Source of the DNA: Prevotellaceae bacterium HUN156
Lineage (GTDB): Bacteria; Bacteroidota; Bacteroidia; Bacteroidales; Bacteroidaceae
DNA length: 64,000 nucleotides
Reading direction: 5' to 3'
NCBI GenBank assembly: GCA_900119285.1
Contig: FPIT01000005.1
Span: forward strand, 124,001 to 188,000
The notes under the pieces are model-generated. The model saw only the letters and a program-made list of their open reading frames with translations. It was not told the origin of the DNA and did no database searches. How positions within the stretch are numbered: the stretch's first letter is position 1; each line of letters begins with the position of its first letter. This document shows, piece after piece, positions 9,351 to 18,700 of this stretch. A program made the translations under genes and the position numbers.

Positions 9351-10120
9351 GGTTGCGGAACATTAGTCATCGGAGCAACAGGTTGAGGAGCTACCGAGTC
9401 TGGCAGCTGTGTCTCCATTTCTTTGGTACCATTCATACGCGCTTCATTCTCTTGAGCGGTTTCATAGTAATCTTTCACGTATGGATCCGACTTAAACTTC
9501 TTGGTAGCCTTCGACATTATATCTTCAATCTGCGGAGTCAGAATGGGATAGCGATACTGACTTGTCATCATCATAAACACGCCAGGACCCAGCACATTAT
9601 CAAAATTATCAATAATAAACTTTGTTACCAATTCATCTTCCTCAGCAGCAATTTCGGCAGCCTCTGCATTCAACTGCTGATTGATAACTTCCTCATCAAT
9701 ACCATCGAGCAGCATCTGACTCTGGCGGTGTGATAATTCAGTCATACGGTTTGCCAGCTGATTGTGTTTATCTATGAATTTATACAAGCTGTCATTCATT
9801 GGTGTTCCGCTGACGCTTTGCATCGCATTATCAATCTTAATGGTAATCTCGCCTTCTTCCAGCACAACGGGCATTATGCTCTCGTCATCCATAAACAGGT
9901 TTGCCATTCGGACTGTATCCAGCGTTCCTGAGAAATGGAAATCTCCATGCACCACCTCGCAAGAGTCGAGATTATGCAGGTCATTATTCTTAACGGCCTT
10001 TAGATAGAGTTTATTACCATCCAATGCAGAGATTGACGATGTGCCCTGAACATGATATGAACTGACACATGAGGTGAGCACCAAAGCAGCGGCAACAATC
10101 GTGTATAGAATTTTATTCAT
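9347..10120 (-). CDS. DUF4369 lipoprotein
   Basis: 257 residues from the ATG at 10120. An earlier in-frame ATG at 10135 would add five residues before the signal peptide and seems less likely. The N-terminus is a lipoprotein signal with lipobox LTSC. A DUF4369-like beta domain follows (about 28-120: LYLKAVKNNDLHNLDSCEV...GDFHFSG), then a helical segment. DUF4369 commonly precedes thioredoxin domains in Bacteroidota envelope proteins, but no thioredoxin CxxC is present. The C-terminus is Pro/Gln-rich. First gene of the operon from the promoter at 10.15 kb. Confidence 0.75.
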   Translation of the reverse strand: MNKILYTIVAAALVLTSCVSSYHVQGTSSISALDGNKLYLKAVKNNDLHNLDSCEVVHGDFHFSGTLDTVRMANLFMDDESIMPVVLEEGEITIKIDNAMQSVSGTPMNDSLYKFIDKHNQLANRMTELSHRQSQMLLDGIDEEVINQQLNAEAAEIAAEEDELVTKFIIDNFDNVLGPGVFMMMTSQYRYPILTPQIEDIMSKATKKFKSDPYVKDYYETAQENEARMNGTKEMETQLPDSVAPQPVAPMTNVPQP

Positions 10121-10149
10121 AGATAGTTCTTTCATTCTGAAATCTATGC

Positions 10150-10157
10150 AAAATTAC
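10150..10157 (-). promoter_or_regulatory. Promoter -7 box of the lipoprotein-pyrC-plsC operon
   Basis: TAATTTTG on the minus strand matches TAnnTTTG, about 30 bases before the lipoprotein ATG. A T-rich stretch occupies the -33 position. Confidence 0.5.
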
Positions 10158-10171
10158 TATGATATCTTGAA

Positions 10172-10217
10172 ATAAGAAAAATATTTGCGCAATTTTAAGC
10201 ATTTGCGCAAATATTTA
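10172..10217 (-). terminator. Hairpin terminator of the ftsB-like operon
   Basis: A perfect 14-bp inverted repeat (AAATATTTGCGCAA at 180-193 of this kilobase with its complement at 204-217) has a 10-base loop. On the minus strand it is followed by TTTTTCTTATTTC. It lies just past the 10222 gene and before the next operon promoter. Confidence 0.65.
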
Positions 10218-10221
10218 GCAT

Positions 10222-10617
10222 TTATTTTGCCTCTTTTTCTAGTTCATTGGCAATTCGATGACTTGCATACAACTGTAAGATTGCTGCAAGCAACAATGCA
10301 ACAACCCAATTATTGTGTACATATTTAATATATGACAGCATGTCGAGTCCCAAGAAATTCGACTGGTTGGCAATCATCAGCAAAGCCGCTGCCAAGAACA
10401 AGAAATCACTAATAAATTGGATACGGCGCAGACGACGGATGGTAAAGTCACGTCCTTCATACCTTTGGCGCAACTGCATTGCCACAAAAAGCAATGCACC
10501 TGGTGCAAAGACGTAAGGAGCCCACGACCAAAATAAGATATTTGCTCCTGAACCAACCACCATTAACAATCCACCCAGCAACATCAGCGTTGCCTCCAGT
10601 TTACTCAATTGTCTCAT
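10222..10617 (-). CDS. Small four-helix integral membrane protein of unknown function
   Basis: 131 residues from the ATG at 10617. It overlaps the 3' end of the DivIC/FtsB-like gene by 17 bases, implying coupled translation. Four hydrophobic segments are visible (roughly 10-26, 28-47, 70-88 and 103-120) with a basic loop (QRYEGRDFTIRRLRR) between the second and third. I do not recognise a catalytic motif. Its coupling to a divisome gene and a likely shared terminator are the only functional hints. Confidence 0.7.
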   Translation of the reverse strand: MRQLSKLEATLMLLGGLLMVVGSGANILFWSWAPYVFAPGALLFVAMQLRQRYEGRDFTIRRLRRIQFISDFLFLAAALLMIANQSNFLGLDMLSYIKYVHNNWVVALLLAAILQLYASHRIANELEKEAK

Positions 10618-10951
10618 CACCTAATATACTTTTTCCTGTGTTTTTGTCATCACTGAGCACAAAGATATCCTCATCGTCAGCTTTCATGAAGTAGCGCTCG
10701 CGGGCAATCTTCTTAATCGCCCTTGGGTCACTATCCAATTTTCTTATCTGAGCTTGGTCGTTTTGATACTGTGCATTATACATATCTATCTCTTCCTGCA
10801 GTTCACTGATACGTTGTCTGTTGGTGAAATGATGCCATATACTATTCTCATCAACAATGCCCACAACGACAATGCCGATAACAATCACGACTATATACTT
10901 CAGTGCCCTGATATGATAGATTTTGCTGAGGAGGGTCTTTAGTCTGCTCAT
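10601..10951 (-). CDS. Septum formation initiator (DivIC/FtsB-like) protein
   Basis: 116 residues from the ATG at 10951. Bitopic protein: short cytoplasmic tail, one transmembrane helix (about 18-38), then a coiled coil (NRQRISELQEEIDMYNAQ...) and the conserved DPRAIKKIARERYFMKADDEDIFV box of the DivIC/FtsB family. Family members form a complex with FtsL/FtsQ that activates septal peptidoglycan synthesis. Length and motif order are typical. Confidence 0.88.
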   Translation of the reverse strand: MSRLKTLLSKIYHIRALKYIVVIVIGIVVVGIVDENSIWHHFTNRQRISELQEEIDMYNAQYQNDQAQIRKLDSDPRAIKKIARERYFMKADDEDIFVLSDDKNTGKSILGDETIE

Positions 10952-10990
10952 CACTATTTATATTTCCGTTTGCAAAATTACAAAAAAATA

Positions 10991-11031
10991 TCAATTCTCC
11001 ATCCTCAATTCTCAATTATTTTGTACCTTTG
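10991..11031 (+). promoter_or_regulatory. dnaX promoter with heptad repeats over the -33 region
   Basis: TACCTTTG (11024-11031) is a perfect -7 element. It is preceded by four 7-bp units (TCAATTC, TCCATCC, TCAATTC, TCAATTA; 10991-11018) that cover the place where a -33 TTTG would normally sit. Confidence 0.6.
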
Positions 11032-11052
11032 TAGGCAAATAATTTTTAGACT

Positions 11053-12861
11053 ATGGAAGAATATATTGTATCAGCCCGAAAATACAGGCCTACCTCCTTT
11101 GATACAGTGGTAGGTCAGCAGGCGCTGACTACCACCTTAAAGAATGCCGTCAATAGCGGAAAGCTGGCTCATGCCTACCTCTTCTGCGGACCTCGCGGTG
11201 TAGGTAAGACAACTTGTGCCCGTATCTTTGCCAAGGCCATCAACTGTCTGTCGCCAACGACCGATGGTGAGGCTTGTGGACAATGCGAAAGTTGTCAGGC
11301 TTTCAACGAACAGCGCTCGTTCAACATCTTCGAGCTTGATGCTGCTTCCAACAACTCCGTAGAGCACATCAAGACATTGATGGAGCAGACACGTATTCCG
11401 CCACAGGTTGGTAAATACAAGGTATTCATCATTGACGAGGTGCACATGCTGTCTACTGCTGCTTTCAATGCCTTCCTGAAGACATTGGAAGAGCCACCCG
11501 CACATGTCATCTTCATCTTGGCTACTACTGAGAAGCATAAGATTCTGCCCACCATCCTCAGCCGTTGTCAAATTTACGACTTTGAGCGTATGACGGTGCG
11601 CAACACGATAGACCATTTGAAGTCTGTTGCCAAGAACGAGGGAATCAGCTACGAAGAAGAGGCGCTCGCCGTGATAGCCGAAAAGGCTGATGGCGGTATG
11701 CGTGACGCCTTGAGTATCTTCGACCAGGCAGCTTCATTCTGTCAAGGTAACATTACCTACCAGAAGGTTATCGAAGACCTCAACGTGCTCGATGCAGAGA
11801 ATTACTTCCAGATAGTCGACCTCGCCTTGGAGAACAAGGCCATGGACATCATGATATTGCTCAACAATGTTATCAACAAGGGCTTCGATGGCGGCTTGCT
11901 CATTCAGGGACTTGCCAAGCACATTCGCAATGTCCTGATGGCTCGCGACCCACAGACGCTGCCTTTATTAGAGGTAAGCGACCAGCAGCGCGAGCGCTAT
12001 CAGCAGCAGGCAAGCAAATGCCAGATTCCTTTCCTCTATCAGGCTTTGCGCCTTATCAACCAGTGCGACATCAACTATCGTCAGTCAAGCAACAAGCGAT
12101 TATTAGTTGAGCTCACGCTGATAGAGATTGCGCAGATTACACAGCCTGATGATGCTGTTGGCAGTGGGCGTAAGCCCAGAAGACTAAAATCCCTGTTTAA
12201 GCATTTGACGCAAACCACCGCTCAGCCCAAGAAATCAGCCCCGCAGGTAGCTGCTGCTGAGCCTGTTGCGCCTACCCAGAAGAGTCAAGAGCCAGCCTCT
12301 AATTCTTCTCGCATTTCTAATGTATCTAATAATTCCAGTCAGCCTAACTCTTCTATAAAGGCTGGCCGTCCACAGTTGAAATCGACTGTTAGTCTTTCTT
12401 GGAACAACCTTCGACAGAAGTCTAAGGCCAAAAAGATGACGATTATTCCTGGCACGCTCGATGCTTCAGATCCTAATGTTGCACTGAAAGACGAAGAGCG
12501 CAGTTTCACTCAACAAGACCTGGAACTGCAATGGATGCTGATGTGCAACCGAATGCCACCAGAGTACAGCGGTATTGCCACACGTATGAAGAACATGAAC
12601 CCTTCCATCACCGAATTCCCACAAGTAGAAATTCTTGTTGACAATCAGGTGGCGATGGAGCAGATGGAGCAAATCAAAGGAAGCATTACTGCTACGTTAA
12701 GGACATATCTACTCAACAAGTCCATAACAATTACACTCCGACAGGCAGAACGCCATGAACACATGCGCATTCTTTCACGTCGCGAGCAGTTCCAACTGAT
12801 GGAAAAAGAAAATCCTTCAATCGCTAAATTGAAGGAACTTCTTAATCTTGAATTGGCTTAA
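11053..12861 (+). CDS. dnaX: DNA polymerase III subunits gamma/tau
   Basis: 602 residues. ATPase of the clamp loader that opens the beta clamp and, as tau, couples the polymerases to the helicase. Walker A is GPRGVGKTT (46-54). The zinc-module cysteines are C65, C75, C78 and C81. DEVH (128-131) is Walker B, followed by the SRC sensor. After about residue 365 comes a low-complexity Ala/Gln/Ser/Pro linker, then a C-terminal domain. No slippery A-rich frameshift signal was obvious. Its stop codon interlocks with that of convergent asnA inside four bases (TTAA). Confidence 0.97.
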   Translation: MEEYIVSARKYRPTSFDTVVGQQALTTTLKNAVNSGKLAHAYLFCGPRGVGKTTCARIFAKAINCLSPTTDGEACGQCESCQAFNEQRSFNIFELDAASNNSVEHIKTLMEQTRIPPQVGKYKVFIIDEVHMLSTAAFNAFLKTLEEPPAHVIFILATTEKHKILPTILSRCQIYDFERMTVRNTIDHLKSVAKNEGISYEEEALAVIAEKADGGMRDALSIFDQAASFCQGNITYQKVIEDLNVLDAENYFQIVDLALENKAMDIMILLNNVINKGFDGGLLIQGLAKHIRNVLMARDPQTLPLLEVSDQQRERYQQQASKCQIPFLYQALRLINQCDINYRQSSNKRLLVELTLIEIAQITQPDDAVGSGRKPRRLKSLFKHLTQTTAQPKKSAPQVAAAEPVAPTQKSQEPASNSSRISNVSNNSSQPNSSIKAGRPQLKSTVSLSWNNLRQKSKAKKMTIIPGTLDASDPNVALKDEERSFTQQDLELQWMLMCNRMPPEYSGIATRMKNMNPSITEFPQVEILVDNQVAMEQMEQIKGSITATLRTYLLNKSITITLRQAERHEHMRILSRREQFQLMEKENPSIAKLKELLNLELA

Positions 12862-13895
12862 ATCAGCGTCATTCCCAGTTTCTTACATTCGGCACGCATC
12901 TCATCGGGCCAGATGGAGGCTTGTATCTCACCGATATGTCCTTTATGCAAGAGCACCATACAGAGTCGGCTCTGTCCGATACCACCACCAATTGAGAGAG
13001 GCAGTTCGTCATTCAACAGCTTCTGATGGAAATACAGCGACTTGCGTTCTTCTTGATTCTCTAATTTCAGCTGGCGCAGCAGCGAGTCTTTATCCACACG
13101 AATACCCATTGAAGAAAGTTCGAAAGAACGTCCCAAGACTGGATACCAGATAAGGATATCACCATTCAGACCTTCCAAGCCATTATCTCCTACTGTCGAC
13201 CAGTCGTCATAGTCTGGTGCACGACCGTCGTGCTTCTCACCGTTAGACAGTTTTCCTCCTATACCTATAATAAATACAGCACCATATTTCTTACAGATAG
13301 CATCCTCGCGCTCTTTGGGAGTCTTGTCGGGATACATCTGCAACAGTTCTTCCGCATGAATGAAGTGAATCTCTTCAGGCAAGAAGGGCTTCAACTGTGA
13401 ATATGTCTCACAAGTCAGATACTCCGTACGACGGATAGCTGCATAGATGCGCTTTACCACATTCTTCAAGAAAGTGATAGTGCGCTGCTCCTTAGTGATT
13501 ACAGCCTCCCAGTCCCACTGGTCCACATACAGCGAATGCAGATTATCCAGCTCCTCATCAGCACGGATAGCATTCATATCAGTATAGATGCCGTAGCCAG
13601 GCTCTACCTGATATTCCGCCAGCGACAGGCGCTTCCATTTAGCCAGCGAGTGTACCACCTCTGCACGTGCATCGCCCAAATCCTTGATAGGGAAAGATAC
13701 TGCACGCTCCACACCATTCAGGTCATCGTTGATACCCAAACCTTTGAGCACAAACAATGGTGCCGTCACACGGCGCAGACGCAGTTCTGTAGAAAGATTC
13801 TGCTGAAAGAACTCCTTAATCATCTTAATACCCTGCTCTGTCTGTTTAGCACCGAGCATGGGCTGATAATCTATGGGCTTTATCAATTGACTCAT
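12858..13895 (-). CDS. asnA: Aspartate-ammonia ligase (asparagine synthetase A)
   Basis: 345 residues. ATP-dependent amidation of aspartate with ammonia; class II aminoacyl-tRNA-synthetase-like fold. Recognisable blocks include VERAVSFPIKDLGDARAEVVHSL (positions spread over about 60-85), YQVEPGYGIYTDMNAIR, and the closing GGGIGQSRLCMVLL with the ATP-binding arginine. Full length, single cistron. The 3' end overlaps the dnaX stop, so the two transcripts must run into each other's coding sequence. Confidence 0.97.
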   Translation of the reverse strand: MSQLIKPIDYQPMLGAKQTEQGIKMIKEFFQQNLSTELRLRRVTAPLFVLKGLGINDDLNGVERAVSFPIKDLGDARAEVVHSLAKWKRLSLAEYQVEPGYGIYTDMNAIRADEELDNLHSLYVDQWDWEAVITKEQRTITFLKNVVKRIYAAIRRTEYLTCETYSQLKPFLPEEIHFIHAEELLQMYPDKTPKEREDAICKKYGAVFIIGIGGKLSNGEKHDGRAPDYDDWSTVGDNGLEGLNGDILIWYPVLGRSFELSSMGIRVDKDSLLRQLKLENQEERKSLYFHQKLLNDELPLSIGGGIGQSRLCMVLLHKGHIGEIQASIWPDEMRAECKKLGMTLI

Positions 13896-13943
13896 CTTAT
13901 ATTTTTTGCTATTTTATTATTCTTCATTTACGATTTGCGCATA

Positions 13944-13974
13944 CAAAGGTACTACTTTTAGATTGATATGCAAG
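13944..13974 (-). promoter_or_regulatory. asnA promoter
   Basis: Minus strand CTTG (13974-13971), a 19-bp spacer, then TACCTTTG (13951-13944): a good Bacteroidota promoter, about 50 bases before the asnA ATG. Confidence 0.65.
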
Positions 13975-14104
13975 CAAAAAGCAAGATTATTTTGCAAAAT
14001 GACACAAATGCATCATTATTTACTAACATCTTGCACGCATCTTATATACTTAAAGTACAATAATTGTCATTGCATCGCTACACTTTTATATAAAAAAAGG
14101 AACG

Positions 14105-14141
14105 CTCCATTCTCCATTTTCAATTTTAATATGTATCTTTG
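14105..14141 (+). promoter_or_regulatory. tRNA-Arg promoter with heptad repeats
   Basis: TATCTTTG (14134-14141) is a perfect -7 element 30 bases before the tRNA. The preceding 28 bases are 7-bp units (CTCCATT, CTCCATT, TTCAATT, TTAATAT; 14105-14132), again covering the -33 position. Confidence 0.6.
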
Positions 14142-14171
14142 CATACAATTTTGCAAACGCACATCTTTGCA

Positions 14172-14245
14172 GGTCCCGTAGCTTAGCTGAATAGAGCGTC
14201 AGATTCCGGTTCTGAAGGTCCAGGGTTTGAATCCCTGCGGGATCA
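14172..14245 (+). tRNA. tRNA-Arg (anticodon CCG)
   Basis: Complete cloverleaf. Acceptor GGTCCCG pairs with CGGGATC (one G-T). The anticodon arm TCAGA/TCTGA encloses loop TTCCGGT, giving anticodon CCG, which reads CGG. T arm CAGGG/CCCTG with TTTGAAT. Discriminator A; CCA is not encoded. No second tRNA follows. Confidence 0.95.
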
Positions 14246-14268
14246 CTAAGGAAAAAGGAGAATTAAAT

Positions 14269-14346
14269 ATGAGAGCTTACTTTCAAATATTTAAGGCTCC
14301 TTTTTACTTTGTAGGATGGCTGGCGCCAGCCTACAAGGATCGATGA
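14269..14346 (+). CDS. Possible 25-residue peptide downstream of tRNA-Arg
   Basis: An ATG at 14269 opens a 25-codon frame (MRAYFQIFKAPFYFVGWLAP... ends KDR). It is preceded by AAGGAG at 14255-14260 with ideal 8-base spacing, rare in this genome. The SD segment AAAAAGGAG (14252-14260) is complementary to CTCCTTTTT (14297-14305) inside the frame, so a hairpin could hide the start. A palindrome GGCTGGCGCCAGCC lies at 14318-14331. It would be co-transcribed with the tRNA. The hairpin may instead simply be a tRNA 3' processing or termination structure; no homologue is recognised. Confidence 0.3.
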   Translation: MRAYFQIFKAPFYFVGWLAPAYKDR

Positions 14347-14380
14347 AATCAATCCCTTCGGGGGCATTTTATTATTTCTC

Positions 14381-15088
14381 TTATAGTTTTATGATGCGCC
14401 AAACGCAGCGGGGTATTCTACGCCACAAAGCCGTTAGCAACCGATAACGCCAATCGATAATACGAATATGCTGACGATGGTTGATGGCATAGACAATCTC
14501 TTGCGCCACCTTCTGAGGCTTGAGCAACATGGGATAATGGAAATCGCCTGCCAACAAAGCTGTATCCACAAAACCAGGACGAATATCCGTAAAACGGATT
14601 TTCAGCCCTCTGGCATTCGCCTGCTGTTCTAACGCCTGCAGATAAACATTCTGCATCGCCTTTGTAGCAGAATACGAGGGTGCAGGTCCCAGACCCTTTG
14701 TGCCTGCTATTGATGTGATGACAGCGATATGCCCCTTGCCCTGTTCTGCAAAATAGCGATAAGCCTCACCTATCATTCTTGTGAAGCCCATAGCATTGGT
14801 ATTTATGGTGGCGAGTTCTATATTCTCTTTCAATTCGCGATTCTGCTTACCAATACCTGAAGCATAGAAGAACAAGTCCATTCCCCCAATCTTCTCTATC
14901 AGCTTGCATAGTCTCTCCGTTGCATCTTCTGTGGTTACGTCAATCTCCGCAACTTCTACATCACCAATAGCCTGCAACAGCTCCACACGTCGAGCAGCTA
15001 CTCCCAGTGTCCATCCCTCCTGTTTCAAGAGGCGAGCCACTTCCAGCCCTATGCCCGATGATGCTCCTATAATAATTGCTCTTTTCAT
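14381..15088 (-). CDS. Short-chain dehydrogenase/reductase (SDR)
   Basis: 235 residues. Classical SDR: cofactor motif GASSGIG (8-14), then FYASGIG in place of the usual NNAG, an ITS(I)AG serine strand, and catalytic YSATK. Substrate not predictable. The C-terminal 50 residues are basic and aromatic (WRYRLLTALWRRIPRCVWRIIKL), suggesting membrane association, as in DltE/YdfG-like lipid- or sugar-linked SDRs. The gene stands alone between the tRNA and the DUF1016 remnants. Confidence 0.87.
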   Translation of the reverse strand: MKRAIIIGASSGIGLEVARLLKQEGWTLGVAARRVELLQAIGDVEVAEIDVTTEDATERLCKLIEKIGGMDLFFYASGIGKQNRELKENIELATINTNAMGFTRMIGEAYRYFAEQGKGHIAVITSIAGTKGLGPAPSYSATKAMQNVYLQALEQQANARGLKIRFTDIRPGFVDTALLAGDFHYPMLLKPQKVAQEIVYAINHRQHIRIIDWRYRLLTALWRRIPRCVWRIIKL

Positions 15089-15100
15089 TGATTCTTTGTT

Positions 15101-15487
15101 TTATGGCTTTGGATGCAAACTGGTTTCGAATTGGTGAGACAGCGTCTCACTTTTTGGAAAAGTCAGGTAAAACTTACGCATATAGATTAGGTTAGAACGA
15201 CTAAATCCACGGCCTTTTAAGCGCGTCATTTTTTTAGACAAGTTGACCAACAGTTTATCTCCATACTTAGCTTTAGCGTTACCACCTTGTTCGAGCTCAA
15301 CAATATACTGACTAGTTTGCCAATTTGCATCCAATAGTTCGGTATTAACTGCAAGTGCGGCATTATTCTTTGCATTATCCCAAAGATCTGATATTTGTGC
15401 GACAAGTCTCACATATTCAGGATCGTTGTTCTGAATAATACCACTAGGTGTAGTTGCCAAATCTTTCATTATTTCTTTTTCTTCCAT
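15101..15487 (-). pseudogene. Truncated DUF1016 (YhcG-type) nuclease-family gene, N-terminal part only
   Basis: 128 residues from the ATG at 15487. The sequence follows the DUF1016 N-terminal domain closely (ANWQTSQYIVELEQGGNAKAKYGDKLL..., GRGFSRSNLIYMRKFYLTFPKSETLSHQ) and then ends abruptly after nine unrelated residues. Family proteins are about 330-380 residues with a PD-(D/E)XK nuclease C-terminus, which is missing here. An intact promoter remains upstream. The nuclease half appears to have been deleted, leaving the neighbouring SDR gene 13 bases away. A stand-alone N-domain function is possible but less likely. Confidence 0.8.
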
Positions 15488-15503
15488 ATTCAAATTTTAT
15501 TTG

Positions 15504-15535
15504 CAAAGATAAAGAGTCTTGTTGAATCTTCCAAG
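15504..15535 (-). promoter_or_regulatory. Promoter of the truncated DUF1016 gene
   Basis: Minus strand CTTG (15535-15532), 20-bp spacer, TATCTTTG (15511-15504): near-consensus, 17 bases before the ATG. It overlaps the tail end of the second DUF1016 remnant. Confidence 0.6.
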
Positions 15536-15550
15536 ATTATCAGAAAGGAA

Positions 15551-15745
15551 TCAAAAACCAGTCCAGAAGATTCCCAATTCACTCGTTTCAACGAACATGT
15601 CTGTGTTAATTTCTGTAAATTCGGCAGTTCCGCCTGCCGAATTATAGTTCTCAAGCATTCTCCACTCCTCATAGAATATACGCATATTTTCAAGTTGCGT
15701 TCTGAGAGACCTTTCAATCCATAACACAGAGGTGACTATCCCTCT
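15551..15745 (-). pseudogene. Second DUF1016 remnant, frameshifted
   Basis: Minus-strand reading gives KGLSERNLK, then in the next frame NMRIFYEEWRMLENYNSAGG and on to a stop at 15551-15553. Joined, this is the DUF1016 segment KGLSERNLK-NMRxFYEEWxxLE of the other common subfamily. Loss of one A in an A run (about 15686-15690) accounts for the frame change. Neither the start of the gene nor the nuclease domain is present. It lies directly downstream of the type IIG gene on the same strand. Confidence 0.7.
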
Positions 15746-15752
15746 GTGTTAT
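15721..15752 (-). terminator. Hairpin between the type IIG gene and the DUF1016 remnant
   Basis: A perfect 12-bp stem (ATAACACAGAGG with CCTCTGTGTTAT) and 8-base loop lie six bases past the restriction-methylase stop. It probably ends that transcript or stabilises its 3' end. There is no clear T run on the minus strand. Confidence 0.5.
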
Positions 15753-15757
15753 AATTA

Positions 15758-18700
15758 TTAATTTTTGCTCTTTTCGTATTCTTCTTTCACTATTGTTGTT
15801 TCTGGATCAATAATTAAGATGTCTTCGTATCTTAGACCATACAATTTATAGATCCACTTATCTAATTCTTGTTCTTTATTTAATGTTGAAATGTTAGGAT
15901 TCTCTTTCTTAATATGCATTATTTCATTTACCAATCCTTTAATAGAATTAAATATCTTCTCGTTTGCAGATGGTAAAGGGAACTGCTGAATGTCCTCTAT
16001 CAATATTTTTGGAAATGCTCCTTTAGTTGCTTTGGGAGAATGATTAAAGTGGTAAAAGGTTGCTAATTTTGAATTTAAAATCGCACATGCTACATCTATG
16101 GGATAAGCATTGTTATCAAGAACAACTAATATTGATGGATCATTATATAATTCATCCTCAACTATTGCAGAATAGATAGATGGATTTGTTATTTCTCTGA
16201 CCAATAATCGCTTGCCATTGAAGAACTTTGGTTGACGAGGATTAGCTATCCCGTCACAATAATCAATATATTCTTTCTGATTCCACATGACACTATATCT
16301 ACGAACATCTTCGCCCCATAGCCACTTTTTAAGTCCTTCACGATACTCTGTAAAATGGTATGCTCTATTATCTATGGTTTCTTTTGACTGTCCTCTATAT
16401 TTGTCATAAGCAATAAGACCTTGACTTATTTCAGGAAAATAGTCTATTAATTGGCAACAGTTTTTAGATATTCTATTCACCAATGATATAACTTCCGAAT
16501 CACGCGAAAAGGCTAATGCCCAATTTTGGTTTAGTTCCAACAGGTCATTGCGTGATATGGTTTCTATATTTTCTCTTATCAATTCTTCAAAAGACTTTGC
16601 TGTTGCAGTATTTCGGTAGCCAATAAATTCACACCCATTTGAATTACGTTGCATTGTTACAATAGAATTGCGAACTGTTACTGATTTGAATATATTAAAC
16701 TGAGTACAATCTAACAATTCTTGAATATCCCAATTCTCTAATAGCTTTAGACGATACTTCTTAGCAAAGGTATTAAACAACCATGTATTGGGAATGATAT
16801 ATGACATATATCCCTTGTCTTTAAGCAATCCAGCAGCTAATTGAATAAAGTAATAGTATATTTCATAGTCTGGGACTTGTTTCCATATTGCACATACTCC
16901 CTTTCTGTAATCATCTTTGATGGATACACCATAAGGAGGATTTCCAATAATGCAGTCAAAGCCTTGGAATAATCCTGTTTTACTAAGAATTTCTGGGAAT
17001 TCATAGCGCCATTCAAATGCATCCTTATATAGGGGATTTTCTCTATAAGAGTCCAATTCTTTTCTAAGAGCTGCAGTTTCTTTTTCTGCTTTTTTTAGCC
17101 TCTCTTGAATCTTTTTGTTTGCTTCAAACAAGAGTGATTGTTCTCGATATTCTTGAAGTTTTCTATCTGACTCAGACCATTTCTTATAAATTGGGCTTTT
17201 TTTAGAAAGACCATGTCTTAATGTTGACTTTATAATATTGATATCCTCCACTAGCCTATGTTTTGCCTCTTTGTTTGATGTTCGTTTATAAGCCCTGACG
17301 TCATCATTGTATTTGTTAAAACTTAAGTTAGTTCCTGCCAGTATCTGTCTAATCTCATTATCTAAGGGATTTTGCATCAACAAAGAATTACCGCACTTGA
17401 TGTTAATATCAATATTAGGCAATGTCTCCAAATATTTATATCCACTTTCCTCTGTATAATAGGAATGTTTAAGTAACTCTATCCAGAGTCGAAGACAGCA
17501 AATATTAACGGAGTTGGGATTTAAGTCTACACCATAAAGGCAATTTTCTATTAGTTTTCTCTTTTCATCAAACAGAGTTTTCTGAATTCTTCTACTTTCT
17601 TTATTGTTCTTGTTGTAAATAAATAAATCATTGTTCTCATCTGTAATGATTAACTCGTCATGCTCAATTGTAAAAGTATAATCCTTTTTTGAGATTCTTA
17701 TACCGCTTTCATCAACAAGTATTCCCAAATCATATTTTATCTGCAAAAGCTCGTTTAATGCAGAAACAAGGAAATGTCCAGAGCCGACAGCAGGGTCGCA
17801 AATCTTTAAGTCGTCAATTATGTCGTTAGCTTCAGAAATGTCTAAATCCTTATTCTGTAGGTCTACAAAATCCTTGCATTTCCATGAATATTTGCTATTA
17901 AACTTCTGAACTACTGTTTTTCTTATGGCCTCTTTACTCATATACATAGTAATAGTGCCAGGTGTATAAATCGCACCATCCTTATGACCATTTAATTTCT
18001 CAAAGATAAGTCCTAAGACAGATGCACTTATCAACGATTTGGGAGTATCCTGTATCTCATCTTCATTCTCAGAAGCAAAGTTGTATGCATCAAGAAAAGC
18101 AAATAGATATTCAAGTGTGGGCATCTCTGCCTTTTTCTTATAGCGTTCGTCTTTCTTTAATATGCTATTAGAAAGTAATGGCATGTTTTCTTTCTGGGAA
18201 AGAGAACTAATCTTAATAACTTTCCTTTCTAAATCTGTAACATCGAAAAGCGAACTGTTTAGATATGGAACATTTGCGAAATCCCTTTGTTCATCTTCTC
18301 CTCTTTCTTCATAATTTCGCGCAAGAACTTGGAAGAACAAGCGATTTAACTCATCATAATCATAGATCTTCTCTATAGTCAAAAACTTGTATTCTTTTGC
18401 ACCTTTATTGTATTTGATAAGCTGTGCCTCTAATAATTTCAAAAATAAAAGACGATTAATCCAAGAAATACATAGTTGTAAGGCGACATTATAGATTTGT
18501 TCTTCTTCTGTATCACCGTATTTTGATAAATTAGGAAGATTATGCAATGCGTCTTCTGCATCAATTTTATTAATGGCATTCTCTAGAAATGAAGCCTTAT
18601 CACGATCCCCTTTAGGTTTCCTAATAATCTTCATTTTATTGTCTATACGCTCTTCTTTAAGACCAAGAAGATGTAATAGTTCCACATAGAAATGTGTATT

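Noticed and set aside
12158..12200. Programmed frameshift in dnaX giving a separate gamma subunit
   Set aside because: No A-run slippery heptamer with a downstream hairpin was convincing in the linker region.
14309..14336. Integrase attachment site at the tRNA 3' end
   Set aside because: The nearby palindrome is not a repeat of the tRNA 3' sequence and no integrase gene is present.
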